DNA of 64,000 nucleotides from Enchytraeus crypticus (taxonomy: Eukaryota > Annelida > Clitellata > Enchytraeida > Enchytraeidae). The notes beneath the pieces are model-generated. The model was not told where the DNA came from. It did no database searches and saw only the letters and a program-made list of their open reading frames with translations. Below are positions 12,218-25,700 of the stretch, one piece after another. How positions within the stretch are numbered: position 1 is the first letter of the stretch; every line of letters begins with the position of its first letter. Position numbers and translations under genes: made by a program. The DNA lies in contig CAJHZI010000184.1 of assembly GCA_905160935.1 (NCBI GenBank), positions 566,001-630,000 of the forward strand, read 5' to 3'.

Positions 12218-15200
12218 AGAGAGATTTACTAACTTGATCTCTTATTGGTAAGACTGCACCTATCACAGCAGAGTTGTTTGTTGCTGTCGTTGTAGCAGCC
12301 AGATAGAGGCATTGTCTTACATGTGGCTGACTTGTCTCCATACTCACATCCTGTTTAAAATCGTTGCAGCATCAACATCAACACATCAATGTCTTTAACA
12401 AATTAATTTTTACTCAGCAAAACTTATCAAGGTTTTCTCCGAAACAATCAATAGATCAGGAAACGGATGTGAACGTATAATTAAAATACCTTAATGTACT
12501 ACGTGGTGCAAAACCAAATGCGGGAAAACGGAAGTCATCATTCTGATGCATATATTATATAGCATAAATTTTAACCTATCAACGTTTCATTTCTAGCATG
12601 TCATTTCTCCAACGTTCTGATTCTGGGAATAGATCAAGGAAAACTGAAAGCTTTTCATGCAGCTCTAAAAGAGGAAGGTCACTTAAGAAGTTTAAAGTTT
12701 TTATTTTTATTTTTTTTACAAAGTTTTTAGTTTTTATGGGTAATTATTGTGCTTATGAGGTTCCCAAAACACTTCTTGTGTTGAATTAATCTGTTTCTGA
12801 AAAATAATTTTACAAAGTTAGTCTTGAAAGAAGTTATTTGTACCCTTGAATATCTTGCATAAACACAAATTCGCGATTAATCCTAGGTTTCAAAATCATA
12901 ATATCAGTATCTTTGTGCATAGGCTTACACTCGGAGTTACAAGATAGGATATTCCATCAAACCAATAGGATTAGGCTACAAAGCTAGTAACCCACAGGAT
13001 TAGGCTACAAAGCTAGTAACCCACAGGATTAGGCTACAAGGATAGTTGCCCAGAGGATTAGGCTACAAAGCTAGTAGCCCAGAGGATTAGCAACAGAGCT
13101 ATTACTCACAGGCTTGGGCTGCTAAGCTGGTATCTCCCAGGCTTCGGCTACTCGTACTACTACTGATTTAAGCTATTATTACATTAAACTGAAGAGCTAT
13201 ACCAAGCTTAACGAGCCAGTGGCGACGTGGCTGGAGCCAGTGCCCACGTCTGTAAAATACTCGACCGCGGATCAGTATGTGAGGGGTTCAAATCCTGGAC
13301 TCGCCCGTCCCTGACATCGCTTTCGAGTAAGGAAACTGGCTTTAACCTTAGCTTTACCAGCTTTTACTTTATCAGTTTAGGCTACCATAAACTAACCAGG
13401 ATTAGAGTTATTGCGTAGAGCAGGACAGCTTGCACAGCAGTCGTCGACGTAGTATGAGTTGTAGCAGTTCCATGGAGCCTGGGTCCTAATGGTCGCACAA
13501 CTCAAGCCGTTAGTGTAGGGGCCAACGTAATCACCGTATACACACCAATCTGAGTGAATCAATCAATCACTGCATTATATTGAATCATCATCATCGTCAT
13601 CATCTTCCCTTTAAACCCAGTTTAACTAGGGTCAGAATTCGAATAGACCTCCAATCCTCTCTGCCCCATACCATATCATCAGTCAATCTCGTATTTTACT
13701 ATTTTTATACTACATTGTATAGAATAATTAAGTTTAAATACCTATTGAGTAACAACAGTTATTGAAATAATCACTGATTGTATTTGTGAGTTTAATTTCT
13801 AGCCTCTTTCTCTCTCTTTCTCTCCCCTCTCTTACTCTAGTGTTCTTCCAAACGGCAGGTCCAATATACACACTTATACTCAGAGTCAGCTTTTACAGTA
13901 CGAATGAGTTCATACATGTATAACCTATTTACCGACTTCCCAACTGGCTGGAGCCAGTGGCGAAGTCGGTAAGATACTCGACCGCTGATCAGTAGGTGCG
14001 GGTTCAAATCGTAGGCTCGCCGTCACTGACATCGCTTTCGAGTGAGGAAACTGACGTTAACCTTAGCTTATTTAGCTTTTCTGCCCATCGAGCAGAGCAT
14101 TAACTAAAAAGATCGATTAAAATAGTGGTACTTCGTATATTCCAACCTTTAGCAATAGGAGCTCTTGAATCTCTAACACAATCTCCGGTTATACACCACT
14201 ACAATATAAATCAAAACAACACATAAAATAACAGTATTATAATCCATAAAAATCGAACACTATGAAGTCAATATCAGTGATAGGCAGAAAGGTTTATTAG
14301 TAATATAAACTTCAGGAATCCAGTCCAGGAGTCCAGGAATCCAGTCCAGCTAAATTTAACGTCTATTTCCGCATCTCAATGAGTACTGTTAGAGACGAGT
14401 CAACTGTGAAATGAATCCATACCAGCCATGCCAGCGTGCTATACATTGCGCTATCCTGTCAGTACTGAAGCTAAGTGGATTTATAGTTATCGCCACTCAT
14501 AGAAATTAAACGTCTACGTATTAGGTATGCTATTAAATCAATTGATATTACAATAAAGATTAATCTGAAATCCCAAACGAGTAGATAAATGGAACTCATG
14601 CAAACCTTATTATGAATACCTAGTTTATTCCTGGACGAAGAGAAGACAATGGTTCATGTAATTATGACCGTTTAAACTAAAATACCAACCATAAACTATG
14701 TTAAGAAAAATTATACGACATGGATGACCATTTTAAATACTAGACTGCCTGGAATAAAAATATCAAGGTGTTGAATGATTATTCTTAAATTTGCGCTAGC
14801 TGTAATCTATAGCATTTAAAGGCTCCGATTATACTTTTAATGATCAGGGAGAGAAAGATAAAAAACTATTTAAAAAATTATATTTATTATAGAAATTCTT
14901 TCGAGCATTGACCATATGCCATGCACATTACTTAAATGAGTTTGACATTCAGAGATAGTAAACTAGTTCAATATCTTACACAATAATACAAATTAATATT
15001 AGATATTAATATTGCTGTGTAATATGAATATTACACAGTAATTGTTTCTACAAATAAAGCTGATGTTGCTGCTCTGTCACTAACCGCCTGATTACCGCAC
15101 GTAGTTCCAGTGTAGGCTCTCTGTTCCACAAGGACGTAGCAGTATCTTAGCTGAGGATGAAAGCACTGCATACTGCGACATATGTTCGCATCTTCCGTCG

Positions 15201-18200
15201 CTCCCTAACAAATACAAAATGGCTACTTATTGTGATTCAGCTACTTCAAGAAAATATTTCTTTATTTTAGTAAGAATAACTATAAATATTTCAATGATTT
15301 TAATTTTTAATGTTTAAGAATTTGTATTCAGTTCTTTTTACAAATTAAGCTGTAAATGAATTTAAAGATAGATTCCTTAAAGAATTACGACGTCGAAGAC
15401 AATCTGGCTGTGATGTTGTATATTCTTTTACTTATTAAAGAAGTGTGCTTTTCCATCCACGATGATTAAAATAGTCTTCGGAAAAATTGCATAAAATTAC
15501 TATTTTCAATATAGAGTATTAAATTCACAGTGCATCAAATAACGAGATAGACATCAGCAACAAAGGGATTCTACAAAATATTTTTTAATTTCCAGTTTGA
15601 AACATATTAAATTCAGAGTTGAAAACACAGATAATAAACTTGATACAACTGTGGGTTTTAATTATAAATATTTGGCAAAAATACTATATTTTTAAGTTTG
15701 CTTTTAATTTCAGAAAATGAAAATTTTTGTATAAAAAGAAGAAATTCAGGAATATTTGCTGTAATTTATTTAATTATTTTAGGAATTTTCTCTCACTTTA
15801 AACCCAAAGAAAAGTGTCCTTATGTAAAACATTCAAGTACATGTAGTCTTTCGGACAATAGATTTGAGTAAACAGCCCAGTTTAGCATTAGGCCTATTTG
15901 GAGCAATATCATTTTTATTCTATTATGAATCTGTTTTTACTATTAGCATTTTTTCTTTATTCAATGTCATTTTATAGGAGCATAAAAACATATCTTGGAA
16001 GTTCATAGGCTTAGAATTTAAATACATTATCTAAATAATTGATTTTCTTAAAAACTACGAATCCCTGATTCACGTTGCTTCCTATCCTAAAGAAGACAAG
16101 AATTTATCATATTTTCGGCCGCTGCACACATGTAAAGCGCCTTTAGAAGTAAAACTAAACTCGTCTTCTAAGTCCCTTCAGACTTCCCAGATTTCCCATA
16201 CGGGTAATGAACCGGAAGTTAAATCCCATCGAATCATCGTGATAAGTGCAATACTGACACCGCAGTAGTAAGATCCGTAGCCAAACAATTGTAGACACTG
16301 ATCATCAGGGTCAAACGTCTGACCTGGGTAATCTCCCAGCGGAGGTATCGCTGGCAAGTTAGATTCGCCTAGTAGACATCGGTCAGTAGGGCTGCCACAT
16401 AGCAAAACCATTATATATATAATCTCTCTTTCTTAGTGCTCTGCCTACTGGCAGGCCCATTGTATATAACGCCTCCACTCTTCTCGTATATAGAGAAACA
16501 GAGCATGTATAGTATAATCATTATACAGTATATACTGTATATATACAGTGTATATATACTATTATACATGTATATGCAATTCCTTCATATACATAATATA
16601 TATATATAATAATAATAAAATAATAAAGGTTTAACGTCCGTTTCCTCATCCAGGGATGATATCAGGGACGTCCCCAACAGCACATATCACTAAGATCAAT
16701 TCACCCAGACCAATCTGCAAAAGAAATGTGCTGAGGAGAAGCAAGGTCCTAAACGAAAGCCAGTCCGGTGCTCAAAAAATGGTCAGGGTAGATTGATTAT
16801 GTCTATGGTGGGAAATGGTAAGTTTTAAGCTTGCTAATGTTGAGAATGTTGAAGGAGAAAAACAAGAGCGAAGATTAGCAGGTAAAGAGTTCCAGATTGT
16901 GGGTGCTGCGTAAGAAAATGAACGTCAGCCCAATGACGTGAGAATATTTTGAACTGAGAAAAGATTGGCATCGGTGGAGCGAAGTGTACGTGAGGGGCGA
17001 GAGGGAAGAAGAATTTCAGATAAGTAAGAAGGCTTGCCAAATCGCAGAGTTTTGAAAGTTAATAGAGCTATTTTATATTTATGCGTTGATTAACAGGGAA
17101 CCAGTGAAGACTGCGTAGAAGAGAAAGAGAGCGAAATTGAAGTCGAGAGGACTTACAAACAACACGTGCAAGAGAATTTTGGACGGGCTGCAAACGATTG
17201 AGAGAAGAAGTAGGCAACCCATGTAATAATGAATTATAGTAGTCGAGCTTTGAATGAAGTATAGAATTAGCAAGGATAGTGGCTGAATTTCTAGTAAGGG
17301 ATGGACGTATTTGTCTAATGTGACGAATCTGAAAGAAAGAAGCGCGACAAACAGAAGAGATATGGGATTTAAAGTCAAGGTTTTCATCAAATATGACTCC
17401 AAGGTTTTTGGCAGATCGAGAAGGTGAAAGAGCAAGATTCTGAAAATTAACAGAGTTATTGGTAATTTTACTTCTTTGCAAAGGAGTGCCAATTAAAAGG
17501 TATTCAGTTTTGGAAGGATTAACAGCAAGACGGTTAGCACAAAACCAGGAATAAACCTTGTCAAGAATGGATGAGAGATGAGCCAGTTTTTGATCAGAAT
17601 CATGATTAGAAAAGGAAATATATAGTTGTGTGTCGTCTGCATAAAAATGAAAATTTATATATATATACATATAATATATATAATGCATGTATAGGGACCT
17701 ATATATATAATACATATAGCCAATTTTTCCCACCATCAGAGTCAAAGACATAAAGCTATATTACTATATTAAGTGCTAAAACATGTAACTGGTGCAGTTA
17801 CTTAAGATTTACTACTTTCTTAGGACAGTTGTGTACCTTATGTGATACCAAAAGGAAATGTTTTACAATGCCTATCAACATTTCGACAATTGACTGCCAC
17901 GGGCCATTTAATTAAACGCCTTATGAACCATTAAATAATAAGCAGTATTATAGCTAAAGATTTTCTATTCTAGGAAATTAATCAATTCTGATGGAGTTTT
18001 AAATTTTGGTCCATAGAGGTGTTTTAAGTGATGATCTCAATCCTATCCGTTATGATTCAAATCCCCAAAAAAGTCAATGCTGTGGAGTGTTCGGATTATG
18101 GAACTATCAGGTTATCAATATCTCATGCGTCAAAGATCATATTAATGAATAATGACGTTCAATCCAAAGCGAATAGTACATTAGCAAGACACAACTTGGA

Positions 18201-20847
18201 TTTTGAGAATTGTTGCGGCAAAAGTGAAGCAATAGACTTAATGGGGGTCCTTTGTGAACGAAAACTAGAATATGAGAATGACGTCCTTGAATGTTTTGAG
18301 GATTTTGAGAAGGCTTTTGACTGAATTGCTTGGGTAACGATGCTTAATATCTTACAAAGAATAGGAATTGACTGGACCGATACAAGATTAATTCTAAACT
18401 TGTAGGCCCCTACATAAAACAGCATCAAACAGAAATGTTCAGAAGAAGGTGAAATAGGACGTGATTGAAGTTGCTAAGACAAGGTTGTAGCATTTCGCTG
18501 CGGATGTTTAACATTTAAGTAGAAGCAATGATGGAGAAGACCGTGGAAGACGTTAAAGAAGGAATAAATTAGGAAGTAAATTGTTGCTAGATGTGATATA
18601 TGCAGATGATCCAGAAATGGGAGCGGAAAGCGCAAATGGACTGCAGAAGATAATGTATAGTGTCAACGATACGGCATTGAAGTATGGTGTGAAGATTCAC
18701 ATCAAAAAGATGAGGAGAGTGTCCCAGGAAAGAGATGAAGTCAATATTACAATAAACGGTACTATATTAGAACAGGTTAGGGGTTTCAAATAATTAGATC
18801 ATACAATAGAAGATGATGAGAAATATGAAATGTGAGAAATGTGTAGGTAGAAGGGAAGGAAAGAGAAGCAGAGGCAAACCGAGATTAGGAATATTATATC
18901 ACTTAAAGATCCGCTCATATATTGAGATGAAAAAACGAACGGCAGAGAAGAGTGGAGGCGTTATATGCCACGGACCGGTCTGTACGCAGTGCCCTAATAG
19001 ATACAGAGCTCGTGGTTCCTTGTCCTTATTATGTGCCTGAATATTTGTTTCACTACATTCATTTTATCCTCCTTTTCAAATGACGCTAAATGTCACATTG
19101 CGAATTTTAATATAACAAATAAATTACAGGTTACATACTTTGGGCTGATTGCCATGTAGGAGAGAAAGGTTCTCATTTCAGAGATAGAACATGGCGAGAA
19201 TGTATAGGCGTTCTTATAGTTCTGATTGTTGATTGGTCCAGCCTGAGCAGCCATTATGTACTGGTCGTTGCCTAAACATGTGTTGTCAATTCCATCATGT
19301 CCACAACCCAGACTGCAAATACACATTAGCACTTTAAGTAACTTACAAACTAATGTACCTGGTACTACTACTAATAATAATAATAACCTACGACAATTTC
19401 TATAGCAGTGTCATGGCCGGTGACCGCTTTTCGAGACTGCTTTACAGGTTCCTGACATGTTATTATTACAGGTCAATCATATTTTTGCTATTGAAAGCGC
19501 CAATTGGCAGGAAGCTCCGATTTCCCTGTCTCTGTCTTTGTCCCTGGAAATTTAAAATAAATATCCCACTCTTTCCCTGAGAAATTCCCCGACCAAGTTT
19601 ATCTATACAATCACCAATTTATTTAATAACCCAACCGTGAACACTATAACTAGGCTATAGCCCTATATAGTTCAGATAAACGTTCACATTTTTCTTTAGA
19701 TTAAAAAATACAGATTTTTAATTTGCCGTTAAGTCCCATTTTGTTATCGACATAGACAGGACTAGACAGGAAATGGACCCATAAGGTCGGCTATCGTTCG
19801 GCCTGATACTGTGCCACAAGGTGACACTGTGACACAAGGTGACACTGTGACACAAGGTGACACTGTGCCACAAGCTAACACTGTGACACAAGGTAACACT
19901 GTGCCACAAGGTCTTCCTTTACTAAGAATTAAAAATGTATCTGGAAAAAGTAAACTATACAGACCAACTAATTAGAGTACGTAATATTGTAAGTAAAACT
20001 AAATGTGTAAACGTTATATAGGCCTACATGTAGTACTTACTTGTGTCCCAATTCATGAGCTATAGTTTGTGTGACTGAATATTCTCCGAGATCTTTTGAA
20101 ATAGAAATTGAAACCGTTGAACAAATTCCTCGAATTATCGCCAGCCCTGTTATTGATATAACACAGATAAAAACTTAAGGTTTGCCGCAAACAATCTCGA
20201 AGTATAGCGCATTAATTTGAATAGAATTTATTTAGAAATATATTTAGGTATGTTTGATAGTAGTGAAGCTTGATTGCAATAGGTTATGGATGGTCTGAAT
20301 GTAACAGCATTGAGATAGGCATGAAGATTAAGATAAAAAGACAAAAGTTACGAAAGTGTCTAGGAATCACAGTGAGGTAAATCTTACACTGAATAATATG
20401 CTACTTGAACAGTAAGAAGCTTCAAGTAGTTGGGCCACACCAACACGGATGGTGGGAAGTGTGAAACGGATATAAAATGTTGAATTGCACAGGCAAAAGA
20501 GGCTTTCGGAAAGAGAAAAGACCTACTAACAAAGGCATTGGAAAAAACATAAAGATAAAAATTGTGAAAACATTGATTTTGTCGACACTTCTGTACGAAT
20601 GTGAAACGTGGACATTAAACAAGATATCAAGAATCTAGAGGCTTTGGAATGTAGTTATGGAGACGGATTGAAAAGATTAGCTGGACTGACAAAATTACAA
20701 ATGAAGAAGTTCTTGAAAGATTCAGTACCGATAGACAGTTAATAAATGTGATAAGAAATAGATGGAAAAGCTTGATAAGATAGAATACAAGGGAAAAGAG
20801 CTAGAGGAAGACCGAGACATGGGATGCTGGATGATCTGATAAAGAGG

Positions 20848-20915
<68 letters not shown>

Positions 20916-22681
20916 AAAGGAAGGCTGAGGATAGAATTGGCTGGAAGTGTTATATGCCAAGGACATTCCAGTTTAACAAGGGTCGGAATACGAATAGACC
21001 CTTTTTCCATTCGTCTTGGAAAAGTTTGCAGCAATGTATTGAGCCCAGGCGCTCACCAACCGAATGCCCTTTTTTCATTGGTTCTGATCCTAGTTGAATG
21101 GGAACTTAGTCGCCATTTAAGACATGCAGTCCACGGTTGGTCTGTTCTTCAGCAACCCGGACACAACCCGGGTAATTAATAAATTGAATTTATAATTTAA
21201 AAATTCATAGTAATACTTAATTTTCAGGTAAATAGAAAATCAAATTATTTAGGTTTGGTTCGTCTTCAGTCGACGATGTTATTTGGAGTATGTGAATTAT
21301 ATGATAAAAAATGCATCTAGAATGAGTGAGAAATTAAAACTAAACTAATTAACTAGTTGGATACTTTTTATTTTGTAATTATCATTATCTATTTTAAGAA
21401 AGTCATCTTTGAATTACGAAAATGCTAAATGAATGAGTCATCAAATTTAGAACACAGAGTAAAACCAAGATATTCGCTTTACTTGTGGACGTATTGAACT
21501 GGCATGAGGTTGACAAGAGATGGCCTTTAAAATCACAGTGAAAACGACATTCTAGTAAATTTAGAAAAGTTGAATATGTAAGAGATGAAATGAACAGATT
21601 TTAAAAGTTTATTAAAACCTGATATCCTTGAACCGCTCATGCCTACCATATTTTCGCTGTAACATCAAATAATAGAAATCTTTCTATGAATTGAACTTAC
21701 ATGTAAGTAGATTTGTTATTAAATGGTCTTTTAAACAGATGGTCCGATTCCATTACGTACCGCATCAATCTCATACGAGAATTACAGGACCCACATGTAT
21801 GCGAACGGGCAAGCCATATCACTTATTATGTGGATAATGTGTAGCAAATATTTCTATAATCTCAATGCCATGGTTGCAAACTTTAAATTTTTTTAATAGC
21901 TTTGCTTTATCAGCTTTACTTTAGCAAGTGATACGACACTTGAAATATCTGACAAGAAGTAGGAACAAAGAAAAGTGGTATAAATAATATAAATAACAAA
22001 ACTGGGGAACTAAAGACAATAGTAAATGATACAGAAGAATATGGAGAAATTATGTCGAAGCTTTATGTGACAATGCTGGGAAAGAAAAAGATAAGATTCT
22101 TAAATAGGAAGATTAATCAAGTAAAATATATACAAACAATTGTGAAATTGTAAAATTGTAAAAGTGTACAAACAATTTAGAAACAATAAAATTATTTCTA
22201 TAGAGAAATACTGCATGTTTCTTCAGGATATCTAAATTCTGTTGTTAATCACTGTCTGAAAATAGTTGTAGTATATTTTAATGTTAAAAGTTTGCACAGA
22301 GAATATCCAACATTGCATAAGTTATAAGCAACAATTCAAAGGCTAAATTTTAAAAAAATGAGTAAAAGTCGACAGTAAGATATTTCTTAGAATTGTCAAA
22401 ATAAGATAATGATTTAAGAACATCATAAATTCAGTACAAGCGACTATATTTGTCGAGCAGACCTGGTAATGAGTGAAGCTTGATCAAATGGCGGCAGCGT
22501 GTTCTTGTGAGAGATGAGAAACTGCTCGAAGTCAACTAGAGTACTGTATGCATCAAGCTGACCGAGAGGTGTGCCCGGTACTCTGTTGTTCTCCGTGAAC
22601 TGGGAGGTCACTGTATCCTGCAAGTAGTCATGGAGCTTTCTATGTGATAATGACTAACAGCAACAACAACAATAGCAACAA

Positions 22682-22717
<36 letters not shown>

Positions 22718-22739
22718 AACAACAATTACTACTACTATT

Positions 22740-22784
<45 letters not shown>

Positions 22785-25700
22785 TAACAATAATAATAAT
22801 AATAATAATAATTCAGTCTTAGGACATGACCCATCCAGTTCTTCTTGCTATTGCTTATGATATTTATCAATTGTTTAACACATGTCAACTCTATTTAGCA
22901 ACAATTCTTCGATCGTAATTTTGTCAGTATAATTGATCTTCTCTATTCTTCTTCATAGGTACATTTCGAATGCTTCTAGTTTCTTTTAGCTTCTAATCTT
23001 AACGTCCATGTTTCGCAACCGTACAGGATCGTGATCCACACTAAAGTCTTTACAATCTTTATCTTTTTGCAATCTTTTTCTTTCTCTTTTTAGGATTTTT
23101 TAAGTTCTATATTCACTTTTCATTTCTATATTCTTCTTGAAGGAAAATTGTTACAAGATATAAGGTATTTCCTTTTGTTAAGGGATAACGCGTGGATATA
23201 TGGAGTGTTCTTTTTATATGGTCTCTGAAAGCAGACTCTCGGTATGAATATGAGCCTTGTGCCTGCAACTAGACAGAAAACTAGATGGAGAAGATAAAAA
23301 AGCATCAAATGTTTGTTTAAGATTTTTAAATGATAAAATCACATATGCTGGAAACGAAAATGAAATTACACCCCCCCCCTGTTCATTGTCGAACTGTTAT
23401 TGATGTTATTGGTGTTATTGTTTGATGCTAAATGGTAAGAAATTATGATTTTAATCAGCTCTTTAAGTTGATCAATGGAATGCTCATAAAAAGTACAGAA
23501 CTAGTCAACTATGAGGAGACATTTCTGCTGTAGAGCTTCTTTATATCTTCCTGCTGAGTGAAAAGCTGGATGAATTACTGATGAATTACTGATGAATTAC
23601 TGATGAATTACTGATGAATTCCTGATGAATTACTGATGAATTACTGTGATTTGAAAAGTTTATTTATATTTATTCTTACATTTGCTAAGTTGACGAAATG
23701 ATGGAATTGACTTACAATGACTATGAGGAATCCTATAAGCCTGGTGCTGATTGAATAGGTAGGGTCACTGATGCTTCTGTATCTCATATCAACCTGCATT
23801 TAACATACCATTGCAACATTTAAAACTGCTTATTATCAATTTTGAAAGCTAAAATGCTTCCATGCTGAGTGATTCGATACTTTTTGACACAATAAATCGT
23901 TGGTGTAAATAACCTCTTACCTGACGACCAAATTTAGCTTTAGTGTAAATGGTAAACATTTTGGAAAATTACTTGAAACACTTGCTAAGTGACAAACGAA
24001 AACAAAAATTAACGGAAGAGGGTTTCTTGGGCACTTAGCTGGGCTGCAGTAGACTGACTCAAAAGTATATCATTTATGGGATGAGCACTGAATTCATGAT
24101 CTAAAGTTTAAGATTAGCAGTCGTAACCCGTAACAGATCAGCTATTTGTTCATAACCAAAGCTTCCACAATAACGCGAATGGGACCATTCTGAACAATGA
24201 AGAGCTCTGTAGTGGTCATGAAAACAAATAGTAAGTATGAAAATCCACCAATGTCTGTCTTTCTGACATATCATGTGACGGTCGACATTCGAGAATTAAA
24301 TGCTGCATGGTTTGAAGGTTATTTGATAACTGAATCCATAGCGATGACCAAATCGAAGGCGCTCAGTTAGCTTGAACAACCCAAAATAGCTGTCTTTATA
24401 GCCGATAGGCTATGAAGACAGCTATATCGGATGCATTACTAAGCCAGGATTTTTATGTCCTCTTCTTGGAAAGCGAGAAAACATTATTTATAGTAAGAAT
24501 TATTTTCTGAAAAACTTAACTGAGAGAAACTCATATAAATGTAAGGTTCAGTTACTTGTAGCCAGTTTTACTAAGATTAACTAGGAGTCCAGTCGATTAT
24601 GTAAAACCATCTTGGGAAGTAATTTATATAAAAATTATATTACGATTTAGTAATGGTAAAATATTTTAAGGGGATAAACTTGTTCGTCTAAAATGTTATA
24701 TTTCCGGTAGATTTAAAACAAAGTGTGAGTAGGAATAAGCTCCCTCACCACTGAACTATATTGTAAAACGTTTTCGGCAAAGTACTTGAAGTAAAAGTAA
24801 AACGTAAATGTACTAAAATGTACTTCATTACAAGTACAAAATAGCCTTAGAATTCGCTACTTCAATGCCACCGTACTACAATGTCAGTGAAAAAGTTGTT
24901 TGCATAAATTCGAATGAGATAGAATCAGCTTCATTCACATACATATTTATAAAACAATTGAATATATATAACTGGATTTAAATTAATGGAGTTTATGTTA
25001 AAAGTAGGAATAGATTTATTTCACTAACACCATTGAAGACGTGAGAGAAATAGTAACGAATGTTATTAAGAGCGTCATTGTTTCTTGCTTCAGAAGTAGT
25101 TGCACTGCTAATCTGAAACCATCTAAAACAAAAACAAATGCTTAACATACTTAAGCATTGAAATAGCGTAGAAGAATTCCTACTGTAAAAAACTAAATAT
25201 CTTAAGCTAAGGTTAACGTCAGTTTCCTCACTCGAAAGCGATGTCAGTGACTGGCGAGCCCAGGATTTGAACCCCGCACCTACTGATCCGCGCTCGGGTA
25301 TCTTACCGACTTCGCCACTGGTTCCAACTGTAAGACCAAGAGTTCTCTAGTTTGTTTTAGTGACATTCAGTAGTGTGGAGGCTTTCAAATGTATAAATAG
25401 GAAGATGTCACTTAGTTGAAAAGGCTACAAATTAAATCCTATCTTAAAGTCAGTTCAAATATCGAAATCATATCACTGACGGGACGGACAAGCAAAAAAT
25501 GAACCTTGGACCTACTGATGCGCCACAGGACAACTCACCGATATTGCTACAGACTCAATCTTATGAACAAAGCATATTTAGTTTTGCCATGGAATTTACT
25601 ATCAATTTGCAAACTTAGTTGTAGAAGCGCTCTAACAATTTCTTAATTATTCAGAGATATATAGTAAATGCGTACTTAATTAACTTTTGAGTGCTCTTAT

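Noticed and set aside
12598-12789. 63-codon ORF on the plus strand
   Set aside because: Poly-Phe/Lys content from AT-rich intron sequence; antisense to the protease intron, with no homology.
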